Source: Blakeslea trispora (Eukaryota; Mucoromycota; Mucoromycetes; Mucorales; Choanephoraceae). From it: a stretch of DNA of 64,000 nt. The stretch lies in contig JAIWNE010000019.1 in the NCBI GenBank assembly GCA_025331445.1, positions 248,001 to 312,000 on the forward strand, written 5' to 3'. Below, in pieces: positions 24,411 to 37,126 of the stretch. The position numbers were made by a program, and so were the translations under genes. The notes under the pieces are model-generated. The model searched no databases. It was not told where the DNA came from and saw only the letters and a list, made by a program, of their open reading frames with translations. The first letter of the stretch is position 1; each line of letters starts with the position of its first letter.

Positions 24411-25654
24411 ATGTCAGCTATTCTTAGGATTGAAAATTTGGACTCAAAAATATCAAGAGAAACATTAAAGTCTATCATTGATGTGCTATCAACCCCACAA
24501 TCTGTCTACATCAGACAACATGTATGTTACAATTTTTCTCACGCTTCTTTTTAAAAAAATTTAATCGTTCAATGAAATCAAACCATCTTATCTTATCCAA
24601 TACTATATGATATAAACTTCTAATCTGATCATTATTTCTTGGTTATTGTTGTTTTCTTTTAGAATGGTAAAAATCTCGGTTTCGTCAATTTTCGTGATTT
24701 CCAAGTAGCTGAGCAAGTAAGACATGCCTTGGATGACCGAAACTTATGCTGTCAGGTAGAGTTCCGCCAGTAGTTATCTCTTATCATACTGAACACACCT
24801 TTGATTTATATATTAGAAAATATCTGTTATGTGGCATGAACCTGTTGTTATTCATGTCTCTGACTTGGCGCCTCATATCACGAGCAATACCCTGATGGAT
24901 GTCTTTCAAGAATTCCATGTGTGGTACGTTAACATTTAGTGTTGATCACAAGTTCTAGAACCTTAATCTTCTCCTTCAACATACATCTAGCCATGTTGAG
25001 TTGTTGGATCACAACAGAGCTTCAATTACTTTCTTGTGTAGAGAAGACGCAAAAGAAGCCATGAAGGCTAACAACAAAACAGGCTTGTTTTCTAATACCC
25101 GGTGGGAGTGGTCAATAGAAAGCCAAGCGACTTCTTCGACACACTCCAGAAGGTCATCATCTAACAGCGACTTTTCAGTCTCAAGTATGTCTTACCAAGA
25201 AATATTCGCACAAACGCCATTACACAACACTCATGTTTGTATAAGTAATCTGCCAAAAAAGACAATCAGTCAAGACATTGTGCCTCATCTGCAGCAGTAT
25301 GGCTCCGTCTCTCATGTCTACATCATTTCTGATCAAAGAAGGGCTATTGTAAAATTAGATACGCATGCAAATGCTGCAACTGCTATTTTTGCCCTAAATG
25401 CAACTATGATAGCTGGAAGAAAAACTCGACTGAGTTGGGCTAAAGAGAAGCAAATTAAGCTAGCAGAGAGTCATTATCACCTGAGTATGCCTCCCCTGAC
25501 TCTCTTACAACCGACACAGGCTATAGATCAACTTTTGACCAATCAGCAAGACCATACCAAAGCGAGACCGCCAGCACCTGCAATTAGCTCAGACATTCCT
25601 AGTCATTTTCATGGATGGAACCAGTATGATCAAAACTACTATATGGCTTTTTGA
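24411..25654 (+). CDS. Three-RRM RNA-binding protein
   Basis: Four exons: 24411-24521, 24663-24755, 24817-24923, 24991-25654, giving 324 residues. RRM1 (residues about 3-75) has RNP2-like LRIENL and RNP1-like NLGFVNF. RRM2 (about 80-150) has VIHVSDLAPHIT and RASITF. RRM3 (about 185-255) has VCISNLPKKTI and RAIVKL, ending KTRLSWAKEK. RRM1 is divergent. The Ser-rich stretch between RRM2 and RRM3 is probably a linker. The overall plan resembles Pub1/TIA-1 or Nam8-like factors in mRNA stability or splicing, but I cannot assign an orthologue. Introns are 141, 61 and 67 nt. Confidence 0.85.
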
Positions 25655-26027
25655 AGAGAGAGAAAAAAAAAGCTCATGTTTCTGATTTTTCTATTTGTAC
25701 TACACATGGTTTGTTTGTATTTATTTAATACACTAAAGGAAATTATACCAAAAAAAAAGGCTTAATGGGCATGTCTTTAATAAATACACATAATTCCAAG
25801 GCATAATAATCGACAAACAGACATGAGGCTTTTTCACGATCCTAGTCCATGCTAATTTAGATGGAACTTCTCGACTTTAGATCAAGTGTTTGAGCCACTT
25901 GTTTACACAATCCTTTTTCTCAAGAAAATACGGTCTGTTTGCAGAAATCGTGTTTACAATTACATAGTCAGGTTGGGATATTTATTTAATACAGTAAAAT
26001 GAAGACAGGGAATATATAAAATTAAAT

Positions 26028-29000
26028 TTATCGAGAGCCCATGAAACCGGGGATCCAAGAGTTACGCTTGTCGCGCTTTTCGGTAGGAGAAGCAGGTGTG
26101 TTATCTGCGTTCTCAACAACAGCACCACCACCACGAAGGGGTTTAGCAACACGTCCAAAGTTCAACGCCATTGAAGATTGTGACTTTTGTGAACGGGCTT
26201 GTTCGAGACGTTCACGAACAGCTTGAAGTTGAGCTTCAAACTTTTGATTTTGATTAATCAATTTCTCTTGAGCATCTTGTAAGAGAGATTCAAGACTTTG
26301 AATTCTTTCATTACGAGCAATAAGTTTACGCTCAGCAAGAGCAACTTCCTTCTTTAAAGAAGAGTTTTGCTCCACAAGCTATTGTACAGGTTAATATATA
26401 TGTATATAGAATTGTTATGATCTACTACTTGCCTGCTTTTGAACATTTGTCAATTGTTCCAGGTTACGTTCCAGGAAAGCCATCTTCTTTTGTTGAGCCT
26501 TGTTGTTGCTTGCTCTCAGAACATTGTTGTATTGCTCGCGAGTTTCATCCAAAGACATTTCGAGTTCAACCACTTTTTCACAACGGGTTTGAAGATCACG
26601 CATCAAGACCTTCTTCATTGTCTCAAAATCGGCTAATTCCTTAGCCATGCTCTTACGCATGCGCTCTAATTCCTTTTCACGTTCGGTCAAGTCACCACCT
26701 TGTGCTTGAGTGGGTTGTTCTGCAAGAGTATTTTGAAGTTTCTCGTTGGCATCCTTGAGATCGGAAAGAGAAGCAGTAAGCTTGTGAAGGTTCTCAGTCT
26801 TTTGAGCAATTTCTTGCTTGAGCTCTTCAATCTCCTTTTGTTGCTCTTCTCTCTTCAATGCAAATTGTGCCTCTAACTTGCTCTATTGTATCCCAATCAT
26901 ATGAAGCAGTCAAGTTAAAACTTGCCCTCTTTCACTCTTATAAAATGCATGATTCTTTTCATTACCTTTAATGTAGAGATAGTCTCTTCCATGTCTGCAT
27001 TCTTTTGAGCAGCAACTTCTTCTTCTGCAATTGTCTTGTCAAGAGCTTCTTCGTATTCTTGTTCAAGGTTGCTGAATTTAGCATCAAGCTCGGCCTTTTT
27101 CTTTTCAAGAGATTCCTTTTCTTCAGTGAGGTCTGCAATTGTCTTGGTGTGTTGGTCCAACAAAATCTTGGAGTCGGCTAAATCGCGTCGAAGAGCTACG
27201 AGTTCTTCCAAGCTTAATGAACCATGACCTTCAGTTTCAATCTTGTGAAGGGATTCACGAATTTGGTGCTCTTTCTCGTTGATTTCACTCTGTTATAAAC
27301 AATGAGCAAAACAGACGGGTAAGGAATAAGAGATATGATACTTACAGAAGGATCCAACTTGAACATAATTTGGGCCAATTTTTGTGCCTTCTTTTTCTCC
27401 TTCTCACTATCAGAACTGTCCTTGTGAGCAAGTCTGACTTCAGAAAGATTCTTCTTGAGCTCCTCTAGCTCTGCAATCAACTCTTGATTGGCTTCCTTTA
27501 GTGAGTCAACATTGATGGCATTTTCTTTGCTTTCATAGGAAATCTTTTGAAGTTGCAATCGAAGTTCACTCAATTCGGATGTCATTTGTTGATTTTCTTT
27601 AGTAACAATGGCTTCTTGTTCCTTGTAGTAGCCTACTTCTTCCTTCAAGGATTCCAAGAGTTTCTCGCGATTGGCAAGTTCGGTTTCTTTCTCGGCAATC
27701 TGATCCATCAGTTCATTTTCACGCTTCAAGAGTTCTTCGCGCTCATCTTTCTCCAATACTACAGAAGGTGTAGCTGGACGAGAGGCATCTTCAGTCACAG
27801 ATGAAGCTCTAAAGTTGGATGCAGGAGGTAAAGCAGAGAATTCTCCCTTCGTGATCTTATCCATAGTAACCCATTTGTCTTCTGGCAATGTCTTACCACC
27901 ACGCCAAACAGTGACTTCTCCTTCAAGAGCAGCAATGTAAGTTTGGAAGGTGATTGTTTCGGACTTGACTTTCTTTAACAAAGCCTTAAGCTCAGCAGGA
28001 GACAGATCAGCATTGACTTTAGCTTTGTTCTTGATTGTCTTGGCTCTCATACCAAATCTCAAGGTAGATAAGGTTTCAGCTTCATTGAAAGAAGATGGCG
28101 AACAGTTAATGATAAGTGTGGTACGAGAGTTACCACCAAGCGATTCTTGTAAGATACGAGTCAATTTAGAGTCACGGTAAGGAATATGGCTTGACTATCA
28201 TAATCATAAGCATACTGGAGAGTGGAGGAGGTTTGGCTATTTAAGTCTATCGATTCTACTTACTTTTCCGTCAGTCAGGGCATTAATAACCATACCGAGA
28301 GCAGTTAGAGATTTGTTGATTTTTTTAGCTTCTTCAAGTGTTTGACCAGAGGCACCTGTCTTGCCTACTTTTTCTGAACCTGCCAAATCTACCAAGTAGA
28401 GCTTACCGGCCTTTGCTGCACCTGTATCCAAGTTTTTTTGAGTGATAGTGATTACCACAATAGAGTGAGATCTAGAACTTTCAGCATTCATGTCTATCAA
28501 AAAGAAAAGTTTGATCTGTTGGTGGATGATGATAATAATAGTCAAAGCCCAAAAGAAAACGTACGTGTATAAGCAACCACACGGTTACTGCTACCATTTT
28601 TCATGGCTGTATAAACTTCATCAGAATTAGCAACATAGATTTCGCAAAGATCCTTAACATAAACACCACGCGCTTTATCTTCGTGAATAGCTAGATTGTC
28701 GGCGGAGGCTAAAGGAGAGATAACTAAGCACACAAGAAAACAGATATAAATGCATGTTTAATCTAACTTACGATTAAACAAATCTCTCACTTTCTCCATA
28801 TAAATTTCCATATAAGAAACCTTGACAGTGAATTCGAGGTTGCTCGGCGCGTCATTAATGCTGGTAAAGATCTGTTCTACAATACGAGGGATGATACCCT
28901 TTGTGTTTTCATCATCAATATCTGCGCCCTATTTTTTGGAGTATACTGATGAGAAAAAAATTCAGGGGGAGTTTTTTTTAAAATTTTGAATCAAATACCA

Positions 29001-29414
29001 TCATAGTGAATGTTTTACCGGAACCGGTTTGACCGTAAGCAAACACAGTACCGTTATAACCTGCAGTAACATCTGTATGCGTTGTTTATCAGCATAATGT
29101 ACATAAATAGATTCTGTTTATTAAACATCTGCTTACCGTCTACGATACTCTTGATGGAGTATTCGAAAACGTCTTTTTGTGGAGTGTTCATTCCAAACAC
29201 TTTGTCGAAAGAAAAGCTACTTGCAGCTTCTCCCTTTTGTTTAAAAGAAGAAACGGGTTAGTTGAAAGTGAAGTTTGTTGCTAATGGCACTTACCTTCAA
29301 CTGCACATTAGTTCCTTCATCATCTATCTCAATAATAGGAACACCGCCTTCTCTGTTTTCAAGTGAGTTTTGCGGACGGAAACGACATACAACCTTAATG
29401 TTGTTTCCAGACAT
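26028..29414 (-). CDS. Conventional kinesin heavy chain (kinesin-1)
   Basis: Ten exons: 29414-29295, 29233-29137, 29072-28999, 28928-28772, 28708-28565, 28493-28264, 28194-27346, 27289-26966, 26882-26433, 26378-26028, giving 931 residues, close to known fungal kinesin-1. It is a plus-end microtubule motor for vesicle and dynein transport in hyphae. Motor domain residues 1 to about 330: P-loop GQTGSGKT at 86-93, switch [10 protein letters not shown], switch [19 protein letters not shown], and [14 protein letters not shown] neck and long coiled-coil stalk follow. The tail includes the [11 protein letters not shown] coiled coil and a basic C-terminus. The intron between exons 9 and 10 has a GC donor (CAG|GCAAGT). 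The exon 5 donor is GTACGT. Confidence 0.96.
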
Positions 29415-30011
29415 TATAAATCACTAGTGATAATGATAAAATATGTTTATAGGGGATATATATCAGTCCTTTTTTTTTTTTTGAGAAAAAAAAAAAAGAA
29501 AACGGAAGGAAAGAGGTGAAACAAAAAGGAACACGGAAGTGGGGTTTTAAAGTGTGAACCTTAAAGTATTTGACTCCAGATTAAATCAAAAAGTTTTTGC
29601 TTTCTAACCCAATCAGATTTAAATGGTGATTTTATTAAATCAACTGATAACTGATACACATAGGGGCTTTGTTCCTAAAAGGACTCGCCGCCTATAGGGA
29701 TTTAGAAACATAACAACAATACAATCTACAGTAAAGGGAAAAAAAAAAGAAGAGAAAGGAAATAAATGGCTATAAAAGGAAATAGATTTATTGGCTTTTT
29801 CAAACTGAATTTGCGCACCAAGATTCTTTTTTGTTTTGCTTATCAAAGTTTTTAGTTTACGCATGCGAAAAAAAAAGGCTGCTCACAAAGAAAGAAAAAT
29901 AGCTGTTTACATCATAGGCCTACAAGCGATACAGTTGTCGAAGAAGGAGGCACAGTACTTTATCCAACTGACGCAGTCCGAAACAGTAACTTTTTTTTTT
30001 GGCGGATTCAA

Positions 30012-30530
30012 TTATTGTTTGGCTGAGATTATCATTTGCAATCAACCAATCTCTTTTCACACCTGACCAAAACGGTTCGATTGGATTCAAATAAGGAGAG
30101 TAAGGAGGGAGAAAGGTAGATTTGTAATCACGCTTCAGTATTACTTCTTAAACTTCTGATACTCTATGTATGGCAGAATTGTCTATGATAATGTATTTAC
30201 CTTCCATGCTGTGCTTACCAAACTGTCAATTACACCTTCAATAACTCTAAGAAATGCTCATTACGAGTTCCAACTTTGGCAGTAGTAACAACCTCGTCAG
30301 GAACTTTATCGTTTCTTTTTTTCTCTCTTCTTGCTAGAGGCAGCTTTTCTTTGTACAGCGTTAGGCTTGCGCAAAGCCAAATTAATGACCTCCTTCTCAC
30401 AAATTGCTCCGACAATTGTTACAGTCATGTCTTGGTTGTTTGAAAGCTCGACTTTGGCAGGCTGATCTCTCTTGGATCTTCCAAAATCGCATCATATGTG
30501 CATGTTGGGACCTGCTTCATCGATAAAAAT
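30012..30530 (-). pseudogene. Tc1/IS630-like DDE transposase pseudogene
   Basis: Read on the minus strand, three DDE blocks appear in order: FIDEAGPNMHI (first Asp), KYIIIDNSAIH (second Asp) and LPPYSPYLNPIEPFW (third acidic residue). VTIVGAICEKEV lies between the first two. Several in-frame stops and frame changes separate the blocks (for example after MHI and after HRVSEV), so no functional protein is made. The N-terminal helix-turn-helix region is not identified. This family is common in Mucorales. Flanking terminal repeats were not found by eye. Confidence 0.85.
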
Positions 30531-31823
30531 ATACTTCTCTTCCCAGCTCGTTTACTTATCCCCATTCAATTACAACACCTTCTCTTTTCTCTGCTCCAGA
30601 TTTGTGTCAGCATTTCCAACCTTGACTAATTCCTCTAATTAAAAGAAAAAGAGGAAGACAAGCTCAAAGATTGAAAGACTCAACGTACTGCAATACCTCC
30701 AACAGGAAGAATGCCACATGCTGTAACCTGTTAGTAGAAGAAAGCTTGCCTCCGTTTTTCTCTGTTGGAGATCCTACTAATAGAATCCTCTCTTTAAAAG
30801 CTAAAGAGAAGATTTGAAAGAAAGAGATTACCAGCTTTTTTCCCTCCAGTGATTCATATCAATGCTCTTTTGGCAGTAGAATATACTCTGCATGCAAGGA
30901 TTCCTGGTTCCCTTTAGGTGGCCATTTCTTTGTTGTAGCTAAAATACTGAAAAGCAACAACCTAGAAAGTGTTTTACAGTAGATAAGTTGAAACAGTTCA
31001 GCGAAGAATATACATGACCAGAAACATACTCTCCTCTGCCAAAAGTTATCAGCATAGTTGTAGTTTCTTACAGGAAAAGACATGATAATGCATTCGTTTT
31101 CTTTATTGTATTAATACAATACTGCTTTGACTTTCATTTGCTATTCGCTTAGTGTTAGAGTTGGATACCATAGCTCTTTGTATGCTTCTTTTGTGTTAAT
31201 GATACACACTACAACCTTGAAGAATGCAGAAATTGTATGTCCAGAAATGCAGCGAAAGATATCTATATAATAGCAAACGTTTTATTGATTTTACTGAAAC
31301 ATACAAGGCAATCTTAAAGCTCAAGAAATGAAGCCATAAAAACTTGTGTTGCTTATTACGAAAAAAAACAAGACTCTAGCTTACTGCAGGATATGAAGCT
31401 ACATGCTCGTACCAATGCTAGATGCAATACATGCTGCAGGCAAGAATCTGTCTCGAGAGAGACTTTGCATCGTGATTGCACAAGCCTAGAGAAAAACTCC
31501 TATTCAGCTATCCTAATTAGTTGCGTTTATGATATGATGGAAGCCTAAAAAAACCATACTACTCAAAGCTGTTTTGATGACTTGCAAGGTTGAGCTTCAC
31601 AACAGAACGTAAAGAAAGAACAACTCTAATTTGGCTTGTGATGCTCCTATTCATAGAGTGATCTCAAACGCCAAGAGATTGTTTGTCAAAAAGAGCAAAT
31701 CATGATTTTAATCATTCGACGAGTTTAAATCAAGAGATTGGTATGGGGGATTAACTTCAAAATGAGTACATATAAATGTGTTCAATTTGAGTGGTTATTT
31801 TTATAGTATTGAATCAAAGAAAT

Positions 31824-32706
31824 ATGAAAATATCCTGTATCCTAATGGCACTTATTTTGGGCCTTGTACAAGCTGCAACCCATGGACGTTACGATGAAAA
31901 TCGTAACGATATAGCTGACAAGAGTTATTCGCAAACTGAGCGTAAGCACCACTCTGCCTCAGATACAAAATACGACAGTTACCAAGACACAAGCACTGAT
32001 TATACAGATTCTAAGGATGCTTATGATACTAAAGACGGCAATTACCCATCTAATAATAAAAGCGACGAAGCTGTTACAACTACACCTACAGCTACGACTT
32101 CAAGCAGTACTAATCAGCTTCCTCCACCTCCTCTCTTTGAATGGAAATATGCGTACAATCCACCTCGAGTGAATCCTTTCTACTGTACTGGCTTCTACAT
32201 TGATTACCCAAAGTATCCTGGTCTTTCATTTGCCTCTGACTCTATTCAGGAAATTAAGTGGAGAATAAATGAAACTGAGTTGCCTGTATGGAAGCCCAAC
32301 ATCATTTGGCGTATCCGTGTAATCAATTCTACCCAGCATAATGAATCTGTTGTTGGAGCAAACATGAGTAAGTAGAGTTTAGATATGCGTTCTGAATGTG
32401 ATCGGTAACAATTGGCCTATTGTATAATTAGCCCTCTATAGTAGTGAAAACTTGACAGGCTCTGCTCTTTTTCCTCTTAATGTAACAAGCCCTGCTGGCT
32501 TCTATCATTATCGTATTATGGTAAATTATTTCGGTCAGCCTGTGCATTGTGTCTATGAATCCGTTCCTTTCTTTGTTTCTCATGATCCTTCCAAGAAATA
32601 TGTTTATCCTGGCCCACCTATTTGGGAAGGATATAACAGCTTTTATTATTCTCAAGATCCCAAAGCTGGAATGGCATACCACAATCCTGCAGTTTTAGCT
32701 TGGTAA
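31824..32706 (+). CDS. Secreted Ser/Thr-rich protein of unknown function
   Basis: Two exons, 31824-32367 and 32432-32706, giving 272 residues. A signal peptide (MKISCILMALILGLVQA) is followed by a low-complexity segment rich in Asp, Tyr, Ser and Thr. A compact domain from about residue 110 follows, with many Tyr, Trp and Pro and several N-glycosylation sites (NET, NST, NES, NLT, NVT). The pattern SIQEIKWRINETELPVW...IIWRIRVIN...GFYHYRI resembles Kre9/KNH-type beta-sandwich modules in fungal cell-wall proteins, but the match is by eye and weak. No GPI signal is visible at the C-terminus. It lies between two transposon relics. Confidence 0.75.
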
Positions 32707-33161
32707 ATGATTCACTGCAGACGATTTTATTTTCTGAAAAAAATCAATAAACATCAGAATTTGATATTTATCAAGTGCTTTGTTTAATATTAATGCTCTC
32801 AAATTTTGGTAGATTGATCTGATTTTTAGATAGACTACAAAAAACCAAGCCGCTTACCAGTTGTGTAATTAAGCTTTAAGACCTACATCACAAAAGGCTT
32901 TAGATTGTAAAAAAAGGAGACCTGGCATCTTGAAAGCTGGCCATTAGCTGGAAGCTTGAAGGCTCCCCTGTGCGGCAGTTAAAAGCCATGAAGCAAAGAA
33001 TCATTCTACGATATAACTTACATGTTCTAAAACAAAATCAAAACAAATTTAGTCAGTGAATGAGAAAATTTGAACAGGATTTTATTTGGACTTGGAGAAT
33101 TTTAAGAGTTATAGGTAAGAGCATACAAACATAGTTGAGGGCATAGAAGAGGAAAGGAAGT

Positions 33162-36019
33162 TTAAAAGAAGGCTTCATTGGAGAGGAAATTGGTATAGTA
33201 TTTGAAATACCAGTAAATTCCAAACTTGCTTAAATTGATTAGTTGGTAGTTGTCCAACCGAGTGTGCATATCAAGTAAGCATTTGAGGCGAACTTGTCTA
33301 TAGTCAATAAGTTCTCTCGTGGGTGACGCCCTGAGAACATTGGTTAGTCTATCATTGGCAGAAGCCGGTTGTACTTGATAGACTTGCATAGAACCATCGA
33401 CGTAAACGCCAACTTGGAGCAAAGAAGGATGTTGTATCTGTTTAAACAGTGCAAACAATCCGTTGCATACCTTGATATTATCATTTTGATAATCATTGTT
33501 ATCAACAAAGTCTCGAGTTCCCCCAAAGAAATGTTGGTAAAAGTCTTGTGCATGTGTGTCAACAAAATTTAGAACTCTTTGGCCAGTCTTGACTCTAATG
33601 CCATCTTGAGTCAACCAAGAGCCACCATCTACAACATGTCTCATAGCTGCTTGCTTGCCAAACTTAACAGCCAATTGCCTTGGAACTTCGGCTTTGTTTG
33701 TATGTTCAATGTGCTCCCTGATGTGCTTGTTGAACTGCTCCCCCTTTTTCTGTCTCAAAGTTCAAAGCTGTGCCAAAGCGTTTGATGTCTTGCGATAAGT
33801 GAGTAAGGAAATGGGTTTTGGGCTTCAGGTGATACTTGACATGCTTGATGTGTGTGCAGTTTTGATCATAGTCATAGAGTATGGCAACCAGTTCTCTAGA
33901 TACTTGGCTTACTACTTCTACATAATGGTTAAAGCCTTGTGGTACTTGCTTTACAAAAAGAAGGGAGCATAGCTTTCCGAGCTGGACAAAACAAGGAATC
34001 ATGTACTTGAGATTTCCTGTTGCGTCAGGAAACTCTGCGACTAAAATCACGGGAAGTATTTGAAGCAATACTTTGAAGTCTCTTCCCAAGAAAGACCCAA
34101 CATGCTGAAGCTTTCTACTCAGCTTTCTAGAGAAGCCTTTTGAGTGCTTGTAATGATCAAGAGCCGTCGTTATTTTGGTCAGTTGCGCTTTAGTAGCAAT
34201 GATTTTAACGAGGCCTGTTATCAAGTACTTCGACACACCTAGCAATACTGTATGAAGGATCTCAGTTGGAGTATCCTGTTGTGGATCAAAAGACTTCAAT
34301 TGCAAGAGAGCACTTGTGTTAGTGTCTTTAAATGATAAAGCTTTTGCTATTGAGCTTTCTCCAGCTTTAGGAGCATCTAAGATCACACTGCTTCGGTTGA
34401 AAGTACTTGCTGCTGTCACATAATGAGATCTAACTCGCTGGCAATGATCTCCAGTGTAGTATGATCTTGTTCTTTGTCTAGCTTCAGCACCACGAGAAAG
34501 GTCGACATAGCACTTTCTGCAAGGATACTTGGTACGTAAGCCATAGAGACCACAAAGTTGAGAGTGACAGGGAGAGTCTGCTTCAATCCACAAAACGGGA
34601 GCCACAACAAGCACATCTTCATTGTCAACTGCTGAATACATGACAACACCGTTCTCCAGCTTGACTAGGTCTTCTACAAGACAAGGAATCAACGAAACTC
34701 CACTCACACCCTCCTTCTTTTGGACAGCTCCAATAAAATGCATGTTCTCCAGTGACGATCTTTCCTTAAATGTCATTGAAGCACATCGCATTGACCAGCT
34801 TTCATATGCATTGAATTGCTTGCTCTTGTTTCCACTAGTATCATCAGTGAAAAGAATAATCGGGCTTATTCTAACCTTGTAATACTTTCCAGGTTGATAT
34901 GCAGCAGGCTTTCTGAGTGGGTGCATGATGGTGAAAAGGTTCAGATGATATGTGCTGAGTTGCATCATACCATTGAAGATGTCGAGTCTAATTGCCAGAT
35001 TGGCACGATCGACTTGCACTGATTGTACTAATTGACTTGCACGCATCTTGATGCAATTTTCTTTGATGAAGGTTCTTGAATCATTTGGATAAATGATAAC
35101 TTGGTAACCTTGTACAAAGAGATTGTTGCATTCAGTGTGAAACGATTCGATTAGCAAGTAAATAGATCTGTTGCCCGCTTGAATTAAAGCAATATCACCA
35201 GACCAGTAGTCAAAGCCATCTACAGTAGTCATAGGCTGTTGGAAGCATGGGTTCTCTTTCCATTTCTTGCCTTGTTGTAGGGAGACCGACTGATTGGGAG
35301 TACGATCATGGGCAGAGAAAATCCTAAGTGATTTTCTTGGATTGGACGCCAGTAACTTCAAATGGTCTGAAGGTAGATTTACACATCCTTCAACTGTGGT
35401 ATTATTGTCATTTTTCAAGATAACAGACTTGCTTGGAAAAAACTGGAATCTGGTTGCGAACTTGGTTTTGGTAATGCATGAGCTTGTTGAGTGTTGGCAA
35501 AACAACTCTTTCATTCTTTCTGAAAGCTTCTTCAGAAACGATCAATAGAAGCTTGAATGCATAAAGAATTTTCATCATCATCCTTTGAGATATCATGTCA
35601 TTATCTCCATCTACAAAGGCATGCCTCAATATTCTTGAAAGGAAATGCTGACTCTGCATTTCAAATTCCTTCGACGCTTTGGTTGAAGAGGCCTTGCAAT
35701 GTTTGAATACACTCGTTTACAAGCTGGTCCAAAAGTCTGCCAGTGTCTTCGTTTCCTTCTTGAACTTCAGATTTATTGAATCCAGTTCAAAGTCATCTTC
35801 GCCTTGCTCTTCTTCATTAGTTGTAACACCAAGTTCTTTTTGCTCAGCTAATCTGAGATAGCTGTTGATGTGCATTTCGCTCATACAATGTACAGTAGAT
35901 AAATGCCGTCGAAGCATGTACTTTGTTGTGAATATCCCATCACATAAACCAAAATAGCTTTCGGGTTCTGTTTCGAACTCGCTAAATACATTTCTATCAG
36001 GTTGATTTTGAGGTACCAT
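33162..36019 (-). pseudogene. Broken transposon-encoded protein (Tnp2-like)
   Basis: A long coding region read in pieces: 36019-35717, 35659-35408, 35514-33706 and 33758-33162. It starts with a zinc-finger-like segment (CDGIFTTKYMLRRHLSTVH). The middle has CGLYGLRTKYPCRKCYVDLSRG and TPTEILHTVLLGVSKYLITG. The end has KTHFLTHLSQDIKRFGTALN and FETEKGEQFNKHIREH-like sequence spanning two frames. This layout matches Tnp2-type (CACTA-like) transposon proteins that I know in Mucorales. Lesions: a TAA stop at 35717-35719, a frame change near the A6 run 35437-35442, and a frame change at the C5 run 33740-33744. Homopolymer sequencing errors could account for the two frame changes but not the stop. Confidence 0.7.
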
Positions 36020-36429
36020 ACGTTGTCTCTTTTTTTTTTTAGTGAGAGAGAGAAAATTGAATGAGAAATAAGTGAAAAAAGGAGGAAAAACCGATGCGAA
36101 AGATTTGGATATGTACCTGGTAGTACATCTATCAGCAATAATATTATGGGTCGTGAGTGGGAGACTTTCACCGTGTTACCAATTTCTCTATTTATTGAAA
36201 GTATATGCTTTAACTTCTTGATTTTTACTCCTTTCTCAAAATGCGTTATTTTTATAACGAATAATATCTCGACGCCAACACTATTCAAGAAATGCACTAA
36301 ATGTTGTTCAGCTTTTCAGTATGCTACATTTGTTACTTGAGATACCTGTCATGTAGATTGAGTTGAAACTGACTAGCAAAATATCCCACTGACTTAATTT
36401 TATTTCATAAGAACGTAAACAAAGAACTC

Positions 36430-36624
36430 TGAGAAACAACAACCGTGCAGCCAATGCTGCTGGACCTATATTTCAAGGTGAACTAGTCCAGTTGCTAGAA
36501 GTCTGTGTTTCTGAGCTGTCTTGCCTCCAGCCATTTGATTTAGGCTCAATGGATCGAGTTTGCAACAAGTGTGGTACTAAGCACCAAAAAGCCAAGTTAC
36601 CTTCCAACTCGACTAGAAACCACG
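36430..36624 (+). pseudogene. Helitron-like protein fragment
   Basis: Open stretch encoding FDLGSMDRVCNKCGTKHQKA followed by KLPSNSTRNH. It resembles the MD.VC..C.A.HW zinc-binding segment upstream of the helicase-like region in Helitron proteins. Only about 65 residues are visible, and the reading then runs into T-rich DNA with a stop. No helicase or Rep motif follows. A short relic. Confidence 0.55.
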
Positions 36625-37126
36625 TTTTTTTTTAGATAGAATCGACACAGCAGTCCAAATGCCTTTATTCAGATATAATCTTCACTTCAATATGCAGTAT
36701 CTTTACAATTCTTAGTGTTTAATGCAATTATAAACACTCGGGAGATAAACAAAGCTCTAAAGTAAAAGACCATACTCTTACAAAGCTCTTTTTGGCACAG
36801 CTAAACACGAGCCCACGTTTTGTTAACTCCGCGTAAAACAATACCAATCAAAGATTTGACCCCACGTAAAATGTAATAAATGAAGATAGCTTTTTTTTCA
36901 AGTAGCTTATGAACACAAGTGTCATTTCAACAGAAAATAAAGCCATTTTCTCGATGGCTACAATGTTGTGTATTTATATATATATACTTTATTTGTAAAA
37001 CAAAAGAAAAATAATAATAAGCATGTGTACAAGTATAAAAAAAAATTATGATATGAGTTATGATGGAATTATGAGTGTAAAGGAAAACAAAACAAAACAA
37101 ATGTGTATGTTGCAAATAGCTTCTGC

